From NCBI GenBank assembly GCA_002408065.1, contig DHQI01000106.1:37410-101409 (forward strand): a stretch of DNA of 64,000 bases. Reading direction: 5' to 3'. The notes beneath the pieces were generated by a model. That model ran no database searches, had not been told where the DNA came from, and worked only from the letters and a program-made list of their open reading frames with translations. Each line of letters begins with the position of its first letter. Position 1 is the stretch's first letter. The stretch comes from Bacteroidales bacterium UBA5342. Lineage in GTDB: Bacteria; Bacteroidota; Bacteroidia; Bacteroidales; UBA5342. Below are positions 26,041 through 37,398 of this stretch, piece by piece. The position numbers were made by a program, and so were the translations under genes.

Positions 26041-27147
26041 ATGGGATTTTGCAAGAAAGAAGAAAGCAGGCACAAGGAGCTGTTAGAGACGCTTAAGATG
26101 GTCGATAATAAACGCATTGAATACTTGGCTAACCTTGGGGGGTATTCTACAAAGACCATGCTTCGACGTTTTATTACAGTATCTATTGTTGCCTTAATCA
26201 TTTTTACTGTCGCTTCTATATTTACAGAGACAGAATTGCCCTATAGTTCTACTGAAATGTGGAAGCCTATTTTGTTTTTACTTTTGGCTTTTAATTCTGT
26301 TTCGGAGACTAATATATTGATGGCCAGAGTGCTTAATCGTTTCAGTGTGCTTAAGGGGCGTTTTGTGCCTTTATCCGCTTTTTTTCTTCTTATTACAACC
26401 TTGATGATTGTGTTCTGGGTGAAAATGGCTCAGTTCGTATTAAATGAGGTACAATTACTATTGGAGCCTATGGCACAGCTCACGATGCTTTTTGGTGTCA
26501 TTATGCTGTTCATTATGCACATCATGATTATGATGTCTAATATTACACGCGAGTGGATGGAGAGTCTTAAGGAAATAGACCGTTTGAAAAGTGCAAAACT
26601 ACAAAGTGATTATAGCTCCTTGCAAGATCGTTTAAACCCGCATTTCCTGTTCAATAATTTGAGTGTGCTGCGATCACTTATTCGTTATGATGCTGATGCC
26701 GCAGAGAAATTTACCGAAAACTTTACGGATGTGTACCGCTATGTGTTGCGCAGCCACGAAAACAGAACGGTCAGCTTAGCGAGCGAACTTAAATTTTTGG
26801 ACTCTTATATTGCCTTGCACAAAGAGCGTTTGGGGGATGGTATTCATTCTCAAATTCATGTTTGTGATAAATGTTTGAATAAAGAATTGCCCCCCATGTC
26901 AGTGCAGCTATTAGTCGAAAATGCTATAAAACATAATGTGGCCAGCCGTAATAACCCTTTAACGGTTGAAATTTTTGACGAAGAAGATGTCTTGATAGTG
27001 AAGAATAGAATTAATAAAAAAGAAACCACTTATTCTACCCAAACAGGACTAAAAACCCTGCAAGCTCAAGTACAAATGGTGACGGGGCGTGAGATGGAGG
27101 TTATCGACGATGGCGAGTATTACGAAGTCAAATTACCCTTGTTATAA
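26041..27147 (+). CDS. LytS/YpdA-type sensor histidine kinase
   Basis: Membrane sensor kinase of the His_kinase (PF06580) type, partner of the adjacent LytTR regulator. Four transmembrane segments lie at about residues 44-62, 76-98, 116-140 and 150-172. A short linker leads to LQSDYSSLQDRLNPHFLFNNLSVLRSLI with phospho-acceptor His201, and to an ATPase domain with MSVQLLVENAIKHNV and a final glycine-poor lobe (TQTGLKTLQAQVQMVTGREMEV). No extracytoplasmic sensing domain is present, so the signal may be sensed in the membrane. Confidence 0.9.
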   Translation: MGFCKKEESRHKELLETLKMVDNKRIEYLANLGGYSTKTMLRRFITVSIVALIIFTVASIFTETELPYSSTEMWKPILFLLLAFNSVSETNILMARVLNRFSVLKGRFVPLSAFFLLITTLMIVFWVKMAQFVLNEVQLLLEPMAQLTMLFGVIMLFIMHIMIMMSNITREWMESLKEIDRLKSAKLQSDYSSLQDRLNPHFLFNNLSVLRSLIRYDADAAEKFTENFTDVYRYVLRSHENRTVSLASELKFLDSYIALHKERLGDGIHSQIHVCDKCLNKELPPMSVQLLVENAIKHNVASRNNPLTVEIFDEEDVLIVKNRINKKETTYSTQTGLKTLQAQVQMVTGREMEVIDDGEYYEVKLPLL

Positions 27148-27260
27148 ACAAATCGTCCCCTCTTTTTATTTTTTTGCCTTGGCTTTTGGTGTTAATGTTG
27201 TATTTTCGTGCTGGCTATTTTTATCGAAATAGTTTTACTTAACCCCAACATTAGCATTTT

Positions 27261-28283
27261 ATGGCCTCGAAGCAAATCACGATTAAAGATATTGCGAGAG
27301 AATTAAATATTTCTCCATCAACAGTTTCACGCGCGCTTAAGGACCACCCTGACATCAGTCAGCCCACTAAGGACAAGATAAATGCTTTGGTAGAAAAATA
27401 CCATTACAAGCCCAATGCTATGGCGTTAAATTTACGCCAAGGAAAAAGTAATGTGATCGGGGTGATTATTCCTGAGATTGTGCATCATTTTTTCTCATCA
27501 GTCATCTCCGGTATTGAGGAAGTGGTGCAGGCCAAAGGTTATAGTGTGATGCTGTGTCAAAGTAGCGAATTATATGAGCGTGAAGTGTTGAATAGTAAGG
27601 TGATGCTTGGCAGCAGGGTGGAGGGGGTTTTGGCTTCTATATCCAAGGAAACGCTCAAATTTGGTCATTTCGAAGACCTGATGCATCAGAATATTCCTCT
27701 GGTGTTTTTTGACCGTATAGCCCCACCTCTGGAGACTGACCGTGTAGTAGTCGATGATTACAACGGTGCTTTTAAAGCCACCGAATATCTGATAAAAACC
27801 GGATGTAAACGCATTGCTCACCTTTCGGCCTCACAGCAATTACAAATTGGTTATCAGCGTAAGAGAGGCTATATTTCGGCCTTGGAAAAGAATCGTATGG
27901 AGGTCGATGATGACATCATAGCGCACTGTGATAAGTTTGAAAAAGCCTTGGAAATAGTACCCCAAATGATGGCTTTGCCCAATCCGCCGGATGCTATCTT
28001 TTGTGTCAACGACCTTACCGGAGCGGCTACTATCAAAGCGTTGAAAAAACTGGGATACCGCATTCCGGAAGATGTTTCGGTGATTGGTTTTACCGATGGT
28101 TTGGTGTCTACAGTGACCGATCCTGCCCTGACCACCATTTCGCAGCACGGTTTTCATATTGGCCGCCGGGCCGCCGAAATTCTGTTTAAACGCATAGAAG
28201 AAGATAAGTCAAAATTTAAAGCGCATACCGAGGTGATTCCTACTGAGTTGGTGATTCGGGAGAGTACTAAGTCGATGTTGTAA
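27261..28283 (+). CDS. LacI-family transcriptional regulator, probable maltose/starch regulator
   Basis: 340 residues: N-terminal LacI helix-turn-helix (ITIKDIARELNISPSTVSRALKDHPDISQPTKDKI, about residues 5-45), hinge (YKPNAMALNLRQGKS), and periplasmic-binding-protein-like effector domain (NVIGVIIPEIVHHFFSSVISGIEE... FCVNDLTGAATIKALKKLGYRIPEDVSVIGF ... LTTISQHGFHIGRRAAEILF). It precedes the MFS-pgmB-GH97-GH65 genes on the same strand. Three palindromic CAAACGTTTG-type sites upstream of genes in this region are its likely operators. The effector is probably a malto-sugar, by context only. Confidence 0.9.
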   Translation: MASKQITIKDIARELNISPSTVSRALKDHPDISQPTKDKINALVEKYHYKPNAMALNLRQGKSNVIGVIIPEIVHHFFSSVISGIEEVVQAKGYSVMLCQSSELYEREVLNSKVMLGSRVEGVLASISKETLKFGHFEDLMHQNIPLVFFDRIAPPLETDRVVVDDYNGAFKATEYLIKTGCKRIAHLSASQQLQIGYQRKRGYISALEKNRMEVDDDIIAHCDKFEKALEIVPQMMALPNPPDAIFCVNDLTGAATIKALKKLGYRIPEDVSVIGFTDGLVSTVTDPALTTISQHGFHIGRRAAEILFKRIEEDKSKFKAHTEVIPTELVIRESTKSML

Positions 28284-28349
28284 ATTGGTGTGTACAGATA
28301 AATCGCTTTTTAATAATTCTATTATTAGATTAAATCAGATTCTGATTAA

Positions 28350-28368
28350 CGACCTCAGCGAGGTCGTA
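28350..28368 (+). repeat. Short perfect hairpin ACGACCTC-AGC-GAGGTCGT
   Basis: Eight-bp perfect stem with 3-nt loop in the gap between the LacI gene and the MFS gene. It shares the GACC/GGTC look of the other intergenic hairpins at 40287, 41340 and 50762. Confidence 0.55.
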
Positions 28369-28409
28369 TGTCTGTAGCCCTAAACGCCGATTTTTTTCGT
28401 CCAATACCT

Positions 28410-28440
28410 TAAGTCTGTAAACCTTTTACAGGCTTTTTTT
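28410..28440 (+). terminator. Intrinsic terminator downstream of the LacI gene
   Basis: AAGTCTGTAAA and TTTACAGGCTT pair with one G-T wobble and run into seven T residues. Confidence 0.65.
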
Positions 28441-28476
28441 GTGCCCCAAAACTAAGCGCATTACAATCCTGCAACA

Positions 28477-28509
28477 AAAAATCCCGAAAACCTCCGCAAA
28501 CGTTTGATG
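28477..28509 (-). promoter_or_regulatory. Candidate LacI operator, upstream of the MFS gene
   Basis: Palindrome CAAACGTTTG (28497-28506) with, on the minus strand, the continuation CGGAGGTTTT. The same palindrome plus tail recurs at 37371 and 41713 in the opposite direction. It lies about 95 bp ahead of a candidate -7 box TAAATTTG (28600-28607). Confidence 0.65.
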
Positions 28510-28685
28510 CCCTTTATTTATAGGAGGTTCAGAAGGCTTTTTTAGTGTGTAAATTGTCCTGGAAGTCGGGCCTATTATAGACTCGAACTTATTTTAAGAT
28601 AAATTTGCACTCAACAATGGGGATGCTATGCGCCAAAGCTTTTGCATTAAAGCTGCCTGATACTAACATAAAAATAAATTTTACA

Positions 28686-30011
28686 ATGAATAAACCCAAA
28701 TTATCGTTTTGGCAGATATGGAATATGAGCTTCGGCTTTTTAGGTATTCAGATGGGCTTTGCTCTGCAAAATGCCAATGCAAGCAGGATATTGCAAATAT
28801 TTGGAGCTGATGTACACGAACTATCTTGGTTTTGGTTAGTTGCTCCTCTTACCGGATTGATTATACAACCTATTATCGGACATTATAGTGACAAGACCTG
28901 GACTAAACTGGGCCGTAGAAAACCTTTCTTCCTCACGGGAGCTGTGCTTGCGTCTATGGGGCTGATTTTATTGCCTAATGCCGATATGTTTACGGCTTTT
29001 TTACCAGCACTTTGGGTAGGCGCCGGTATGTTGATGATAATGGATGCCTCATTTAATGTGGCAATGGAACCTTTCAGAGCTCTTGTTGCCGATATGCTTC
29101 CTTCTGATCAGCGAACATTAGGATTCAGTGTTCAGACTATTTTGATTGGTGTAGGGGCAGTTGTAGGATCTTGGATGCCTTATGCCCTGACTAACTGGTT
29201 TGGCGTAAGTAATCAGTCAGTAGCAGGAGAAGTACCCTTGAACCTTCTGTTGTCGTTCATCATTGGTGCTGCCGTTTTGGTGGTTAGTATTTTGGTAACC
29301 GTTTTAGGAACAAAAGAATACTCGCCAGAGGAGCTTTCTAAATTCAGTGATGAAGACGAAGAGGAAGAAGAGGCCCAAGAAGCTGGCTTAATGAATATCT
29401 TTTCTGATTTTAGAAAAATGCCATTGACTATGCGTCAGTTGAGTGGCGTACAGTTCTTCTCTTGGTTTGCCCTTTTTGGTATGTGGGTCTTTACAGTGCC
29501 TGCTGTTGCGCATCATATTTATGGCGTACAAGACACGCACAGTCAGATGTATCAGGATGCCGGTGATTGGGTTGGAATTCTTTTTGGTGTTTATAATGCC
29601 ATTTCAGCGGTGTTTGCCTTTTTCCTTCCGGCTATAGCCAAAAAATTAGGACGTAAACGTACGCACGCTGTTTCTTTAGTCGTGGGCGGTATCGGATTAA
29701 TTTCTATGTATTTCATGCCTAATGAAAACTGGCTGATCTTATCGATGGTGGGAGTTGGTATTGCCTGGGCGAGTATTTTGGCTATGCCTTATGCCATTTT
29801 AGCGGGTTCAATACCAGCCAAAAAGATGGGTGTTTATATGGGGATTTTTAACTTTTTTATCGTTTTGCCTCAGATTATAAATGCCTTGATCGGAGGGCCA
29901 ATTGTAAAGTATTTATATGGAGGTAATGCGATGTTTGCTTTAGTGGCAAGTGGGGTGTCTCTTCTGATAGCTGCTATGCTGGTGCGCCGGGTAAAAGATG
30001 TTGACGAATAG
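28686..30011 (+). CDS. MFS sugar transporter (SLC45-like), probable maltose carrier
   Basis: About 441 residues with twelve hydrophobic segments. Starts MNKPKLSFWQIWNMSFGFLGIQMGFALQ; WFWLVAPLTGLIIQPIIGHYSDKTWTKLGRRKPFF is the cytoplasmic loop signature of MFS transporters of the SLC45/maltose group, and an acidic stretch (DEDEEEEEAQEAG) fills the central loop. I take the ATG at 28686; the longer frame from 28605 would begin inside a candidate -7 box. First gene of the maltose cluster; pgmB, GH97 and GH65 follow. Transport of maltose or maltodextrin is inferred from context. Confidence 0.85.
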   Translation: MNKPKLSFWQIWNMSFGFLGIQMGFALQNANASRILQIFGADVHELSWFWLVAPLTGLIIQPIIGHYSDKTWTKLGRRKPFFLTGAVLASMGLILLPNADMFTAFLPALWVGAGMLMIMDASFNVAMEPFRALVADMLPSDQRTLGFSVQTILIGVGAVVGSWMPYALTNWFGVSNQSVAGEVPLNLLLSFIIGAAVLVVSILVTVLGTKEYSPEELSKFSDEDEEEEEAQEAGLMNIFSDFRKMPLTMRQLSGVQFFSWFALFGMWVFTVPAVAHHIYGVQDTHSQMYQDAGDWVGILFGVYNAISAVFAFFLPAIAKKLGRKRTHAVSLVVGGIGLISMYFMPNENWLILSMVGVGIAWASILAMPYAILAGSIPAKKMGVYMGIFNFFIVLPQIINALIGGPIVKYLYGGNAMFALVASGVSLLIAAMLVRRVKDVDE

Positions 30012-30145
30012 AATTGGAAACTGGAAAATAGAAACTAGAAATTGGAAACTAGAAATTGGAAATTGGAAAATAGAAACTAGAAATTGGAAACTAGAAATTG
30101 GAGAGGGGATAAATTTCAACTTTCCAATTTCAAATATCGTATTAG
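30012..30145. repeat. Word-repeat spacer before pgmB
   Basis: Tandem words GAAACTAGAAATTG, GGAAACTG and GGAAAATA are repeated several times over about 100 bp between the MFS and pgmB genes, ending with TTTCCAATTTC close to the pgmB ATG. It is the longest such spacer in the window. Confidence 0.8.
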
Positions 30146-30805
30146 ATGAAAATTAACGCTTGTATATTTGATTTAGACGGGGTGATAGTGGATACAGCAA
30201 AGTATCATTATCTGGCGTGGAAAGCTTTGGCCGATAAGCTGGGCTTTGAATTTACAGAAGTGCATAATGAACGCCTGAAAGGGGTGAGCCGTATGGATTC
30301 TTTAGAGATTTTATTGGAAGTAGGAGGCATTACGCACCTTAGCGAAGAAGAAAAACTAAAGCATGCGGCCGATAAAAATGAATTGTATGTGTCTTTTATC
30401 AAAAAGATGCCTGCTGATGAAATTTTGCCAAATGTGCGTGAGTTTTTAAACGATTTGCGCGAAAACGGCATAAAAATATCCTTGGGTTCGGCCAGTAAAA
30501 ATGCGGAGATGATTTTGGAAAAGCTGGAGTTGATGCCTCTGTTTGACGCTATCGTAGACGGACGCCATATTTCTAACGCAAAACCAGATCCGGAAGTCTT
30601 TTTACGTGGTGCTCAGGAGTTGGGCGAAGCACCGGAAAACTGTGTGGTGTTCGAAGATGCCCAAGCCGGAGTACAGGCCGCTAAAAATGCCGGCATGGCT
30701 TGTGTAGGTATAGGCGATGCTGAAACTTTGGGACTGGCCGACTTTGTGATGCCGGGATTTGAAAAATTTACTTTTGCTGATTTAAAAGCCCAATTAAATA
30801 AATAA
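30146..30805 (+). CDS. pgmB: Beta-phosphoglucomutase
   Basis: Converts beta-glucose 1-phosphate, the product of maltose phosphorylase, to glucose 6-phosphate. HAD-superfamily core: nucleophile motif FDLDGVIVDTAKYH (DxDGV), then RMDSLEILL in the cap, GSASKNAEMILEKL, DGRHISNAKPDPEVFL and FEDAQAGVQAAKNAGM. 219 residues, normal. Sits between the MFS carrier and GH97/GH65, completing the phosphorolytic maltose route. Confidence 0.93.
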   Translation: MKINACIFDLDGVIVDTAKYHYLAWKALADKLGFEFTEVHNERLKGVSRMDSLEILLEVGGITHLSEEEKLKHAADKNELYVSFIKKMPADEILPNVREFLNDLRENGIKISLGSASKNAEMILEKLELMPLFDAIVDGRHISNAKPDPEVFLRGAQELGEAPENCVVFEDAQAGVQAAKNAGMACVGIGDAETLGLADFVMPGFEKFTFADLKAQLNK

Positions 30806-30819
30806 CGACATTAAAATAA

Positions 30820-33051
<2,232 letters not shown>

Positions 33052-33133
33052 AAAATCACTAAGAATAATGTAATGTTGAAAGATTCATTCACGCATTCAC
33101 TCATTGAATCATTTACTCATTGAATCATTGATT

Positions 33134-35440
33134 ATGAAGGAATATTATAAAAAGGACGAATGGTGCATTATCGAAGAGGGGTTTAACCCTGAAATGCACG
33201 AGTCATCAGAGAGCATATTTAGTTTGGGGAACGGCAAGATGGGGCAGCGTGCTAACTTTGAGGAGAAATATTCCGGAGATAGCTTGCAGGGAACCTACAT
33301 AGCTGGTGTTTACTACCCCGATAAAACCCGGGTGGGATGGTGGAAAAATGGATATCCTGAGTATTTTGCCAAAGTGCTGAATGCGCCAAGCTGGATTGGT
33401 ATAGATGTTTTTATTGATGATGAGGTTTTGGATTTGGCAAGGTGCGAAGTCAGCGATTTTGTGCGTACGCTGGATATGAAACATTCCACCTTATCGCGCG
33501 AGTTTGTGGCTACGCTAAAAGAGGGGAAAAAAGTAAAAGTGGAAGCTCTGCGTTTTCTCAGCATTGTGGATGATGAAATAGGCGCTATACGCTATAGTGT
33601 TACACCCCTTAACTTCAGTGGAAAAGTGTCTATCTTTTCATACCTTGATGGTGATGTACACAATCAGGACTCTAATTACGATGAGCAGTTTTGGAGCGTT
33701 GATGCTGTAAAGGCTGAAGATGGTTTTTCTCAGTTGGTAGCAAGAACAAAAAAGCTGGATTTTGTAGTAGCTATGAGCGCTACTTTTGACTTGTGTCGTG
33801 GCGAGAATCACATTTATAGTGACGAAAAGCATAAGCAATCTGAGAAATCAGCCGGAAGCAAAGTGTTTACTTTTGTGCAAAGTGGCGAAAAGGTAACGCT
33901 TTACAAATATGCATCGGTGCTGAATTCGCAAAACTATCCGGTGGATGCTTTAGCCGAAAAAGGACGCAAGGCAGTAGAGTTAGCGCACAAAAAAGGTTTT
34001 GATAAACTATTAAAAGAACATTCAGAGGCCTGGGAGGAAAAATGGAACCATAGCGACATCGTTGTAGAAGGTGATGTGGCAGCTCAGCAAGGTATCCGTT
34101 TTAATATTTTCCATCTGAATCAGACGTATACCGGTAAAGATGAGCGTTTAAATATAGGTCCTAAGGGCTTTACCGGTGAAAAATACGGCGGTACTACTTA
34201 TTGGGATACCGAAGCATTTGTGCTACCCTTCTTTATGAGTTCTGCCGATAAGCAAGTGTCGCGTAACCTATTGGTTTACCGTCATAATCATCTGCAGCGA
34301 GCTATCGAAAATGCTGAGAAGTTAGGCTTTAAAGATGGTGCAGCCCTTTACCCGATGGTGACTATCAACGGCGAAGAGTGTCATAATGAGTGGGAAATCA
34401 CCTTTGAGGAGATACACCGTAACGGGGCTATTGCTTTCGCTATATACAATTATGTGCGTTATACCGGCGACTGGGATTACGTATACGAGTTTGGCTTAGA
34501 GGTGCTGATTGCTATTTCCCGTTTTTGGGCGCAACGTGTCAATTGGTCGGCTGAGCGCGAGGCCTATGTGATGCTTGGTGTAACTGGTCCTAATGAATAT
34601 GAGAATAACATCAACAATAACTGGTATACTAACAAGATGGCGCAGTGGACGCTGCAATATACTTTGGAGCAAATAGCAGAAGTGAAAAAACGTATGCCTC
34701 AGGAGTGGACACGTATTGTATCTCTTGCCAAATTTGATGAAGCCAAAGAAATTGAGACCTTCAATGATGTTGCGGATAAAATTTATTTTCCAAGTATGAT
34801 GAACGGTAAACTTTTTATGCAGCAAGATGGCTATATGGATAAATTTCAGCAATTTGCTGACGATTTGAACTCGGCCGAGCGTCCTATTAACCAGCATTGG
34901 TCGTGGGATCGTATTTTGCGCTCTTCATTCCTTAAGCAAGCTGATGTCTTGCAGGGAATTGCCACGTTTGAAGATCATTATTCCGATGAGGAAATAAAAA
35001 TGAACTTTGATTTTTGGGAGCCACGTACCTTGCACGAATCGTCCTTATCGCCTTGTGTACACGCCATACTTGGAGCTAAGATAGACCGTATGGATAAGGC
35101 TTATGAAATGTATCTGCGTACAGCCCGCTTAGACCTTGATGATTATAACAAAGAGGTGGCCGAAGGTCTGCACATCACCAGTATGGGCGGTACTTGGATG
35201 GCTATGGTCTATGGCTTTGGCGGTTTGCGCGTGAAAGAAGATATGTTGAGTTTTGATCCTAAAGTACCGGAGCACTGGAAATCAATAGCATTTAAGATAA
35301 TATTCAGGGAAAATACTTTGACCGTTAAGATGAGTCAGGGGCGTACTGAAATCACGAACGATGCCGGTGGCGATCTGAATCTCTTAATAAATGGGGTTAA
35401 ACATTGTGTAGAAGGAAATAATAGATTAGTAGTCGATTAG
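33134..35440 (+). CDS. GH65 maltose phosphorylase (or related disaccharide phosphorylase)
   Basis: 768-residue cytoplasmic enzyme that phosphorolyses maltose to beta-glucose 1-phosphate and glucose. Clear GH65 blocks: FSLGNGKMGQRANFEE, GTYIAGVYYPDKTRVGWWKNGYPEYF, GGTTYWDTEAFVLPFFM, and HNEWEITFEEIHRNGAI with the general acid Glu (Glu425 or 426). LHESSLSPCVHAILGA and the C-terminal small beta domain follow. The start is taken as ATG 33134, because the TTG at 33104 lies in a CATTGAATCATT word repeat. Its neighbour pgmB supports maltose over trehalose or kojibiose. Confidence 0.92.
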   Translation: MKEYYKKDEWCIIEEGFNPEMHESSESIFSLGNGKMGQRANFEEKYSGDSLQGTYIAGVYYPDKTRVGWWKNGYPEYFAKVLNAPSWIGIDVFIDDEVLDLARCEVSDFVRTLDMKHSTLSREFVATLKEGKKVKVEALRFLSIVDDEIGAIRYSVTPLNFSGKVSIFSYLDGDVHNQDSNYDEQFWSVDAVKAEDGFSQLVARTKKLDFVVAMSATFDLCRGENHIYSDEKHKQSEKSAGSKVFTFVQSGEKVTLYKYASVLNSQNYPVDALAEKGRKAVELAHKKGFDKLLKEHSEAWEEKWNHSDIVVEGDVAAQQGIRFNIFHLNQTYTGKDERLNIGPKGFTGEKYGGTTYWDTEAFVLPFFMSSADKQVSRNLLVYRHNHLQRAIENAEKLGFKDGAALYPMVTINGEECHNEWEITFEEIHRNGAIAFAIYNYVRYTGDWDYVYEFGLEVLIAISRFWAQRVNWSAEREAYVMLGVTGPNEYENNINNNWYTNKMAQWTLQYTLEQIAEVKKRMPQEWTRIVSLAKFDEAKEIETFNDVADKIYFPSMMNGKLFMQQDGYMDKFQQFADDLNSAERPINQHWSWDRILRSSFLKQADVLQGIATFEDHYSDEEIKMNFDFWEPRTLHESSLSPCVHAILGAKIDRMDKAYEMYLRTARLDLDDYNKEVAEGLHITSMGGTWMAMVYGFGGLRVKEDMLSFDPKVPEHWKSIAFKIIFRENTLTVKMSQGRTEITNDAGGDLNLLINGVKHCVEGNNRLVVD

Positions 35441-35469
35441 TGAATTTGGATTAGATTGGTTGAAGTTTA

Positions 35470-35511
35470 AGGGGTATTGTTTGTTTTTTTGCAATGCCCC
35501 TTTTTTTGACT
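35470..35511 (+). terminator. Terminator after GH65
   Basis: AAGGGGTATTG and CAATGCCCCTT pair around a loop, followed by a T run. It ends the MFS-pgmB-GH97-GH65 operon. Confidence 0.65.
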
Positions 35512-35568
35512 AATACCAATTTTATTTATGGGAAAACGCTAGTTGGTAGGTAAAGGCTGGAAGCCTTA

Positions 35569-35728
35569 TTTATCTCAGCCCAAGGCAACGCCTTGGGTGA
35601 AGTTGACAGTTTTGATACAGAGCCCTGCAAGGGCGACTTAACTATTGTTTACATATAATCCGCCCTTGCAGGGCTCATTTGATAGTTTTATCTTTTTTTC
35701 CCAAGGCGTTGCCTTGGGCTGAGATAAG
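35569..35728. repeat. Large nested inverted repeat
   Basis: Outer arms of 28 bp (around 35569-35597 and 35700-35728) are exact complements, centred on the self-complementary CCCAAGGC...GCCTTGGG motif. Inside lies a second exact 16-bp pair, GAGCCCTGCAAGGGCG and CGCCCTTGCAGGGCTC (around 35620-35676). Each arm can also form its own small hairpin, so the region is a nest of four hairpins in about 160 bp. No ORF is evident. Looks like a pair of REP-type palindromes in inverted orientation. Confidence 0.85.
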
Positions 35729-35893
35729 TCGCACTTCCAGTGCTCATTTGATTTCTTGTAAACTACCGTATAAACATCTTTAATTTTGACTCACTTTTAA
35801 AGATAAACTATTCTCGGATTTTTTGCGTTAAGCAATGGATACCAACTAGTCATATGAAAAGATTTAAGAACAAAAAGCGCTAAAACAAACAGT

Positions 35894-37276
35894 ATGAAAT
35901 TAAAGCATCTATATTATCTTTTGCTTGCGTTAATCCTTTTAGCGGCTTGTGAAAGGACTGTAGATACAGATAAGCCTGGTAATCCGGATGACGGAGATAA
36001 GGCCAGTTTCGAAAGTTTTTTCAATACAGATGAAGAACTTAAGCTACACGAGTTCGAAGTTCATATTACCCAGACAGAATGGAACCGTTTACTCAGCATT
36101 TTGAAGCAAAACATGAAAAGTGATCAGTATGTGAGAGCAGACTTCATTTACCGTTCTGCTCCGGGAGGAGAGGATGAGGAGTTTTTCGAGGAAGTTGGTT
36201 TTCGCATCCGTGGCAATACAACCCGTCGTTTGCCCTATGCCGATGGCGAATTTCAGCGGGCACATTTTAAGATCAAATTTGATAAACGTTTTGACCAAAT
36301 AGAAGGCACGGATGAATACGAAGTACGTCGCACGCGTGATTTTGCCGATGTGGAAGCATTAAACCTAAAATGGGGGCGTGAAGGTGATGAAGCTGATGTG
36401 TCGCAAATTAGAGAGATATACCAATACGATATGATGCGTAAAGCAGGCGTGTTTGTGCCTAGAACGACCTCCGTGCGTTTGATTTTAGTGGTAGGAGGCG
36501 AACGGGTAGATTATGGTATGTACACTGCCATAGAACCTATTGATGATGAGTTTTTGGAGAAACGCTTTGATGGTGATGAAGGTGATTTATACAAATGTCT
36601 TTGGAAAGGGATGGGGCCGGCCACACTGTCGCGTACCTCGGCCAGTGGGAGCCGTACCGGGATAGGTGATCCTGAAACTGGGTATGAGCCTAGTTATGAC
36701 TTGAAACATGGTGAGCTGGCCAATGGCCGTTTGGTAGATTTTACCCAACAGCTGGGCAACCTGGGCACTTCAGAATTGAAGTCTTATCTGGATAATAATT
36801 TTGATGTGGATCGTTTTCTGCGCTACTTGGCTATGAATGTGATTCTGGGTATGCCGGATGATTATTGGGGAATGGGCAACAATTATTATCTGTATTTCCC
36901 CGATGAAGGCAAGATTACCTTTATTCCTTACGATTATGATCACGGTTTGGGCGGCGGCTGGGCACCAAGAGACTTAGCTAATGCTGATATTTTTGATTGG
37001 TGGGATGGTACTGGAAACGATTACCGGGCGCTGATGAAAGTGTGGAATTATGCCGATTACCGTTCTACTTATGAAGACTACCTCAAAGAATTTGCCTTAG
37101 AAAGCGGTGCCGTTTTCAATTATTCCGATTACAAAAACAATTATTTCGATAAGCTGAAAACAATGTATAGTCCATATCTGATAAATGATACAGGCGAGGG
37201 ACAAGATTTTGAGCATTATAGCGAATCTACCTATTTCTCCCGAAAGATTAGTAGCCTGAGCGGACAATTGGATTAG
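35894..37276 (+). CDS. CotH-kinase-like lipoprotein
   Basis: 460 residues; lipoprotein signal MKLKHLYYLLLALILLAAC. The body matches the CotH protein-kinase-like family: VGFRIRGNTTRR, FKIKFDKRFDQ, ALNLKWGREGDEADVSQIREIYQYDMMRKAGVFVPRTTSVRLIL, YGMYTAIEPIDDEFLEKRF, NNYYLYFPDEGKITFIPYDYDHGLGG. CotH in spore coats is an atypical protein kinase; extracellular Bacteroidota versions are uncharacterised. Here it stands between the maltose phosphorylase operon and a secreted amylase. Whether it phosphorylates a surface protein is unknown. Confidence 0.85.
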   Translation: MKLKHLYYLLLALILLAACERTVDTDKPGNPDDGDKASFESFFNTDEELKLHEFEVHITQTEWNRLLSILKQNMKSDQYVRADFIYRSAPGGEDEEFFEEVGFRIRGNTTRRLPYADGEFQRAHFKIKFDKRFDQIEGTDEYEVRRTRDFADVEALNLKWGREGDEADVSQIREIYQYDMMRKAGVFVPRTTSVRLILVVGGERVDYGMYTAIEPIDDEFLEKRFDGDEGDLYKCLWKGMGPATLSRTSASGSRTGIGDPETGYEPSYDLKHGELANGRLVDFTQQLGNLGTSELKSYLDNNFDVDRFLRYLAMNVILGMPDDYWGMGNNYYLYFPDEGKITFIPYDYDHGLGGGWAPRDLANADIFDWWDGTGNDYRALMKVWNYADYRSTYEDYLKEFALESGAVFNYSDYKNNYFDKLKTMYSPYLINDTGEGQDFEHYSESTYFSRKISSLSGQLD

Positions 37277-37322
37277 GAATTGATAGAATCTGGTAATAAG
37301 CTAGATTGTTTTGCAGAATCAT

Positions 37323-37362
37323 CATCCCGCTAGGGATGCAATATGGGTAGAAAAAAATACCC
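37323..37362 (+). repeat. CATCCCGCTAGGGATG palindrome with companion hairpin
   Basis: CATCCC-GCTA-GGGATG (37323-37338) followed by GGGTA...TACCC (37345-37362). It lies directly upstream of the candidate LacI operator at 37371. Confidence 0.6.
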
Positions 37363-37369
37363 GTCCCCT

Positions 37370-37398
37370 GCAAACGGTTGCGGAGATTTTGCATAAAA
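37370..37398 (+). promoter_or_regulatory. Candidate LacI operator, upstream of the T9SS amylase
   Basis: GCAAACGGTTGC palindrome (37370-37381), one base off the CAAACGTTTG core, continued by GGAGATTTTGCATAAAA as at susC. About 110 bp ahead of the start codon; a possible -7 box TACATTTG is at 37437-37444. Confidence 0.65.
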
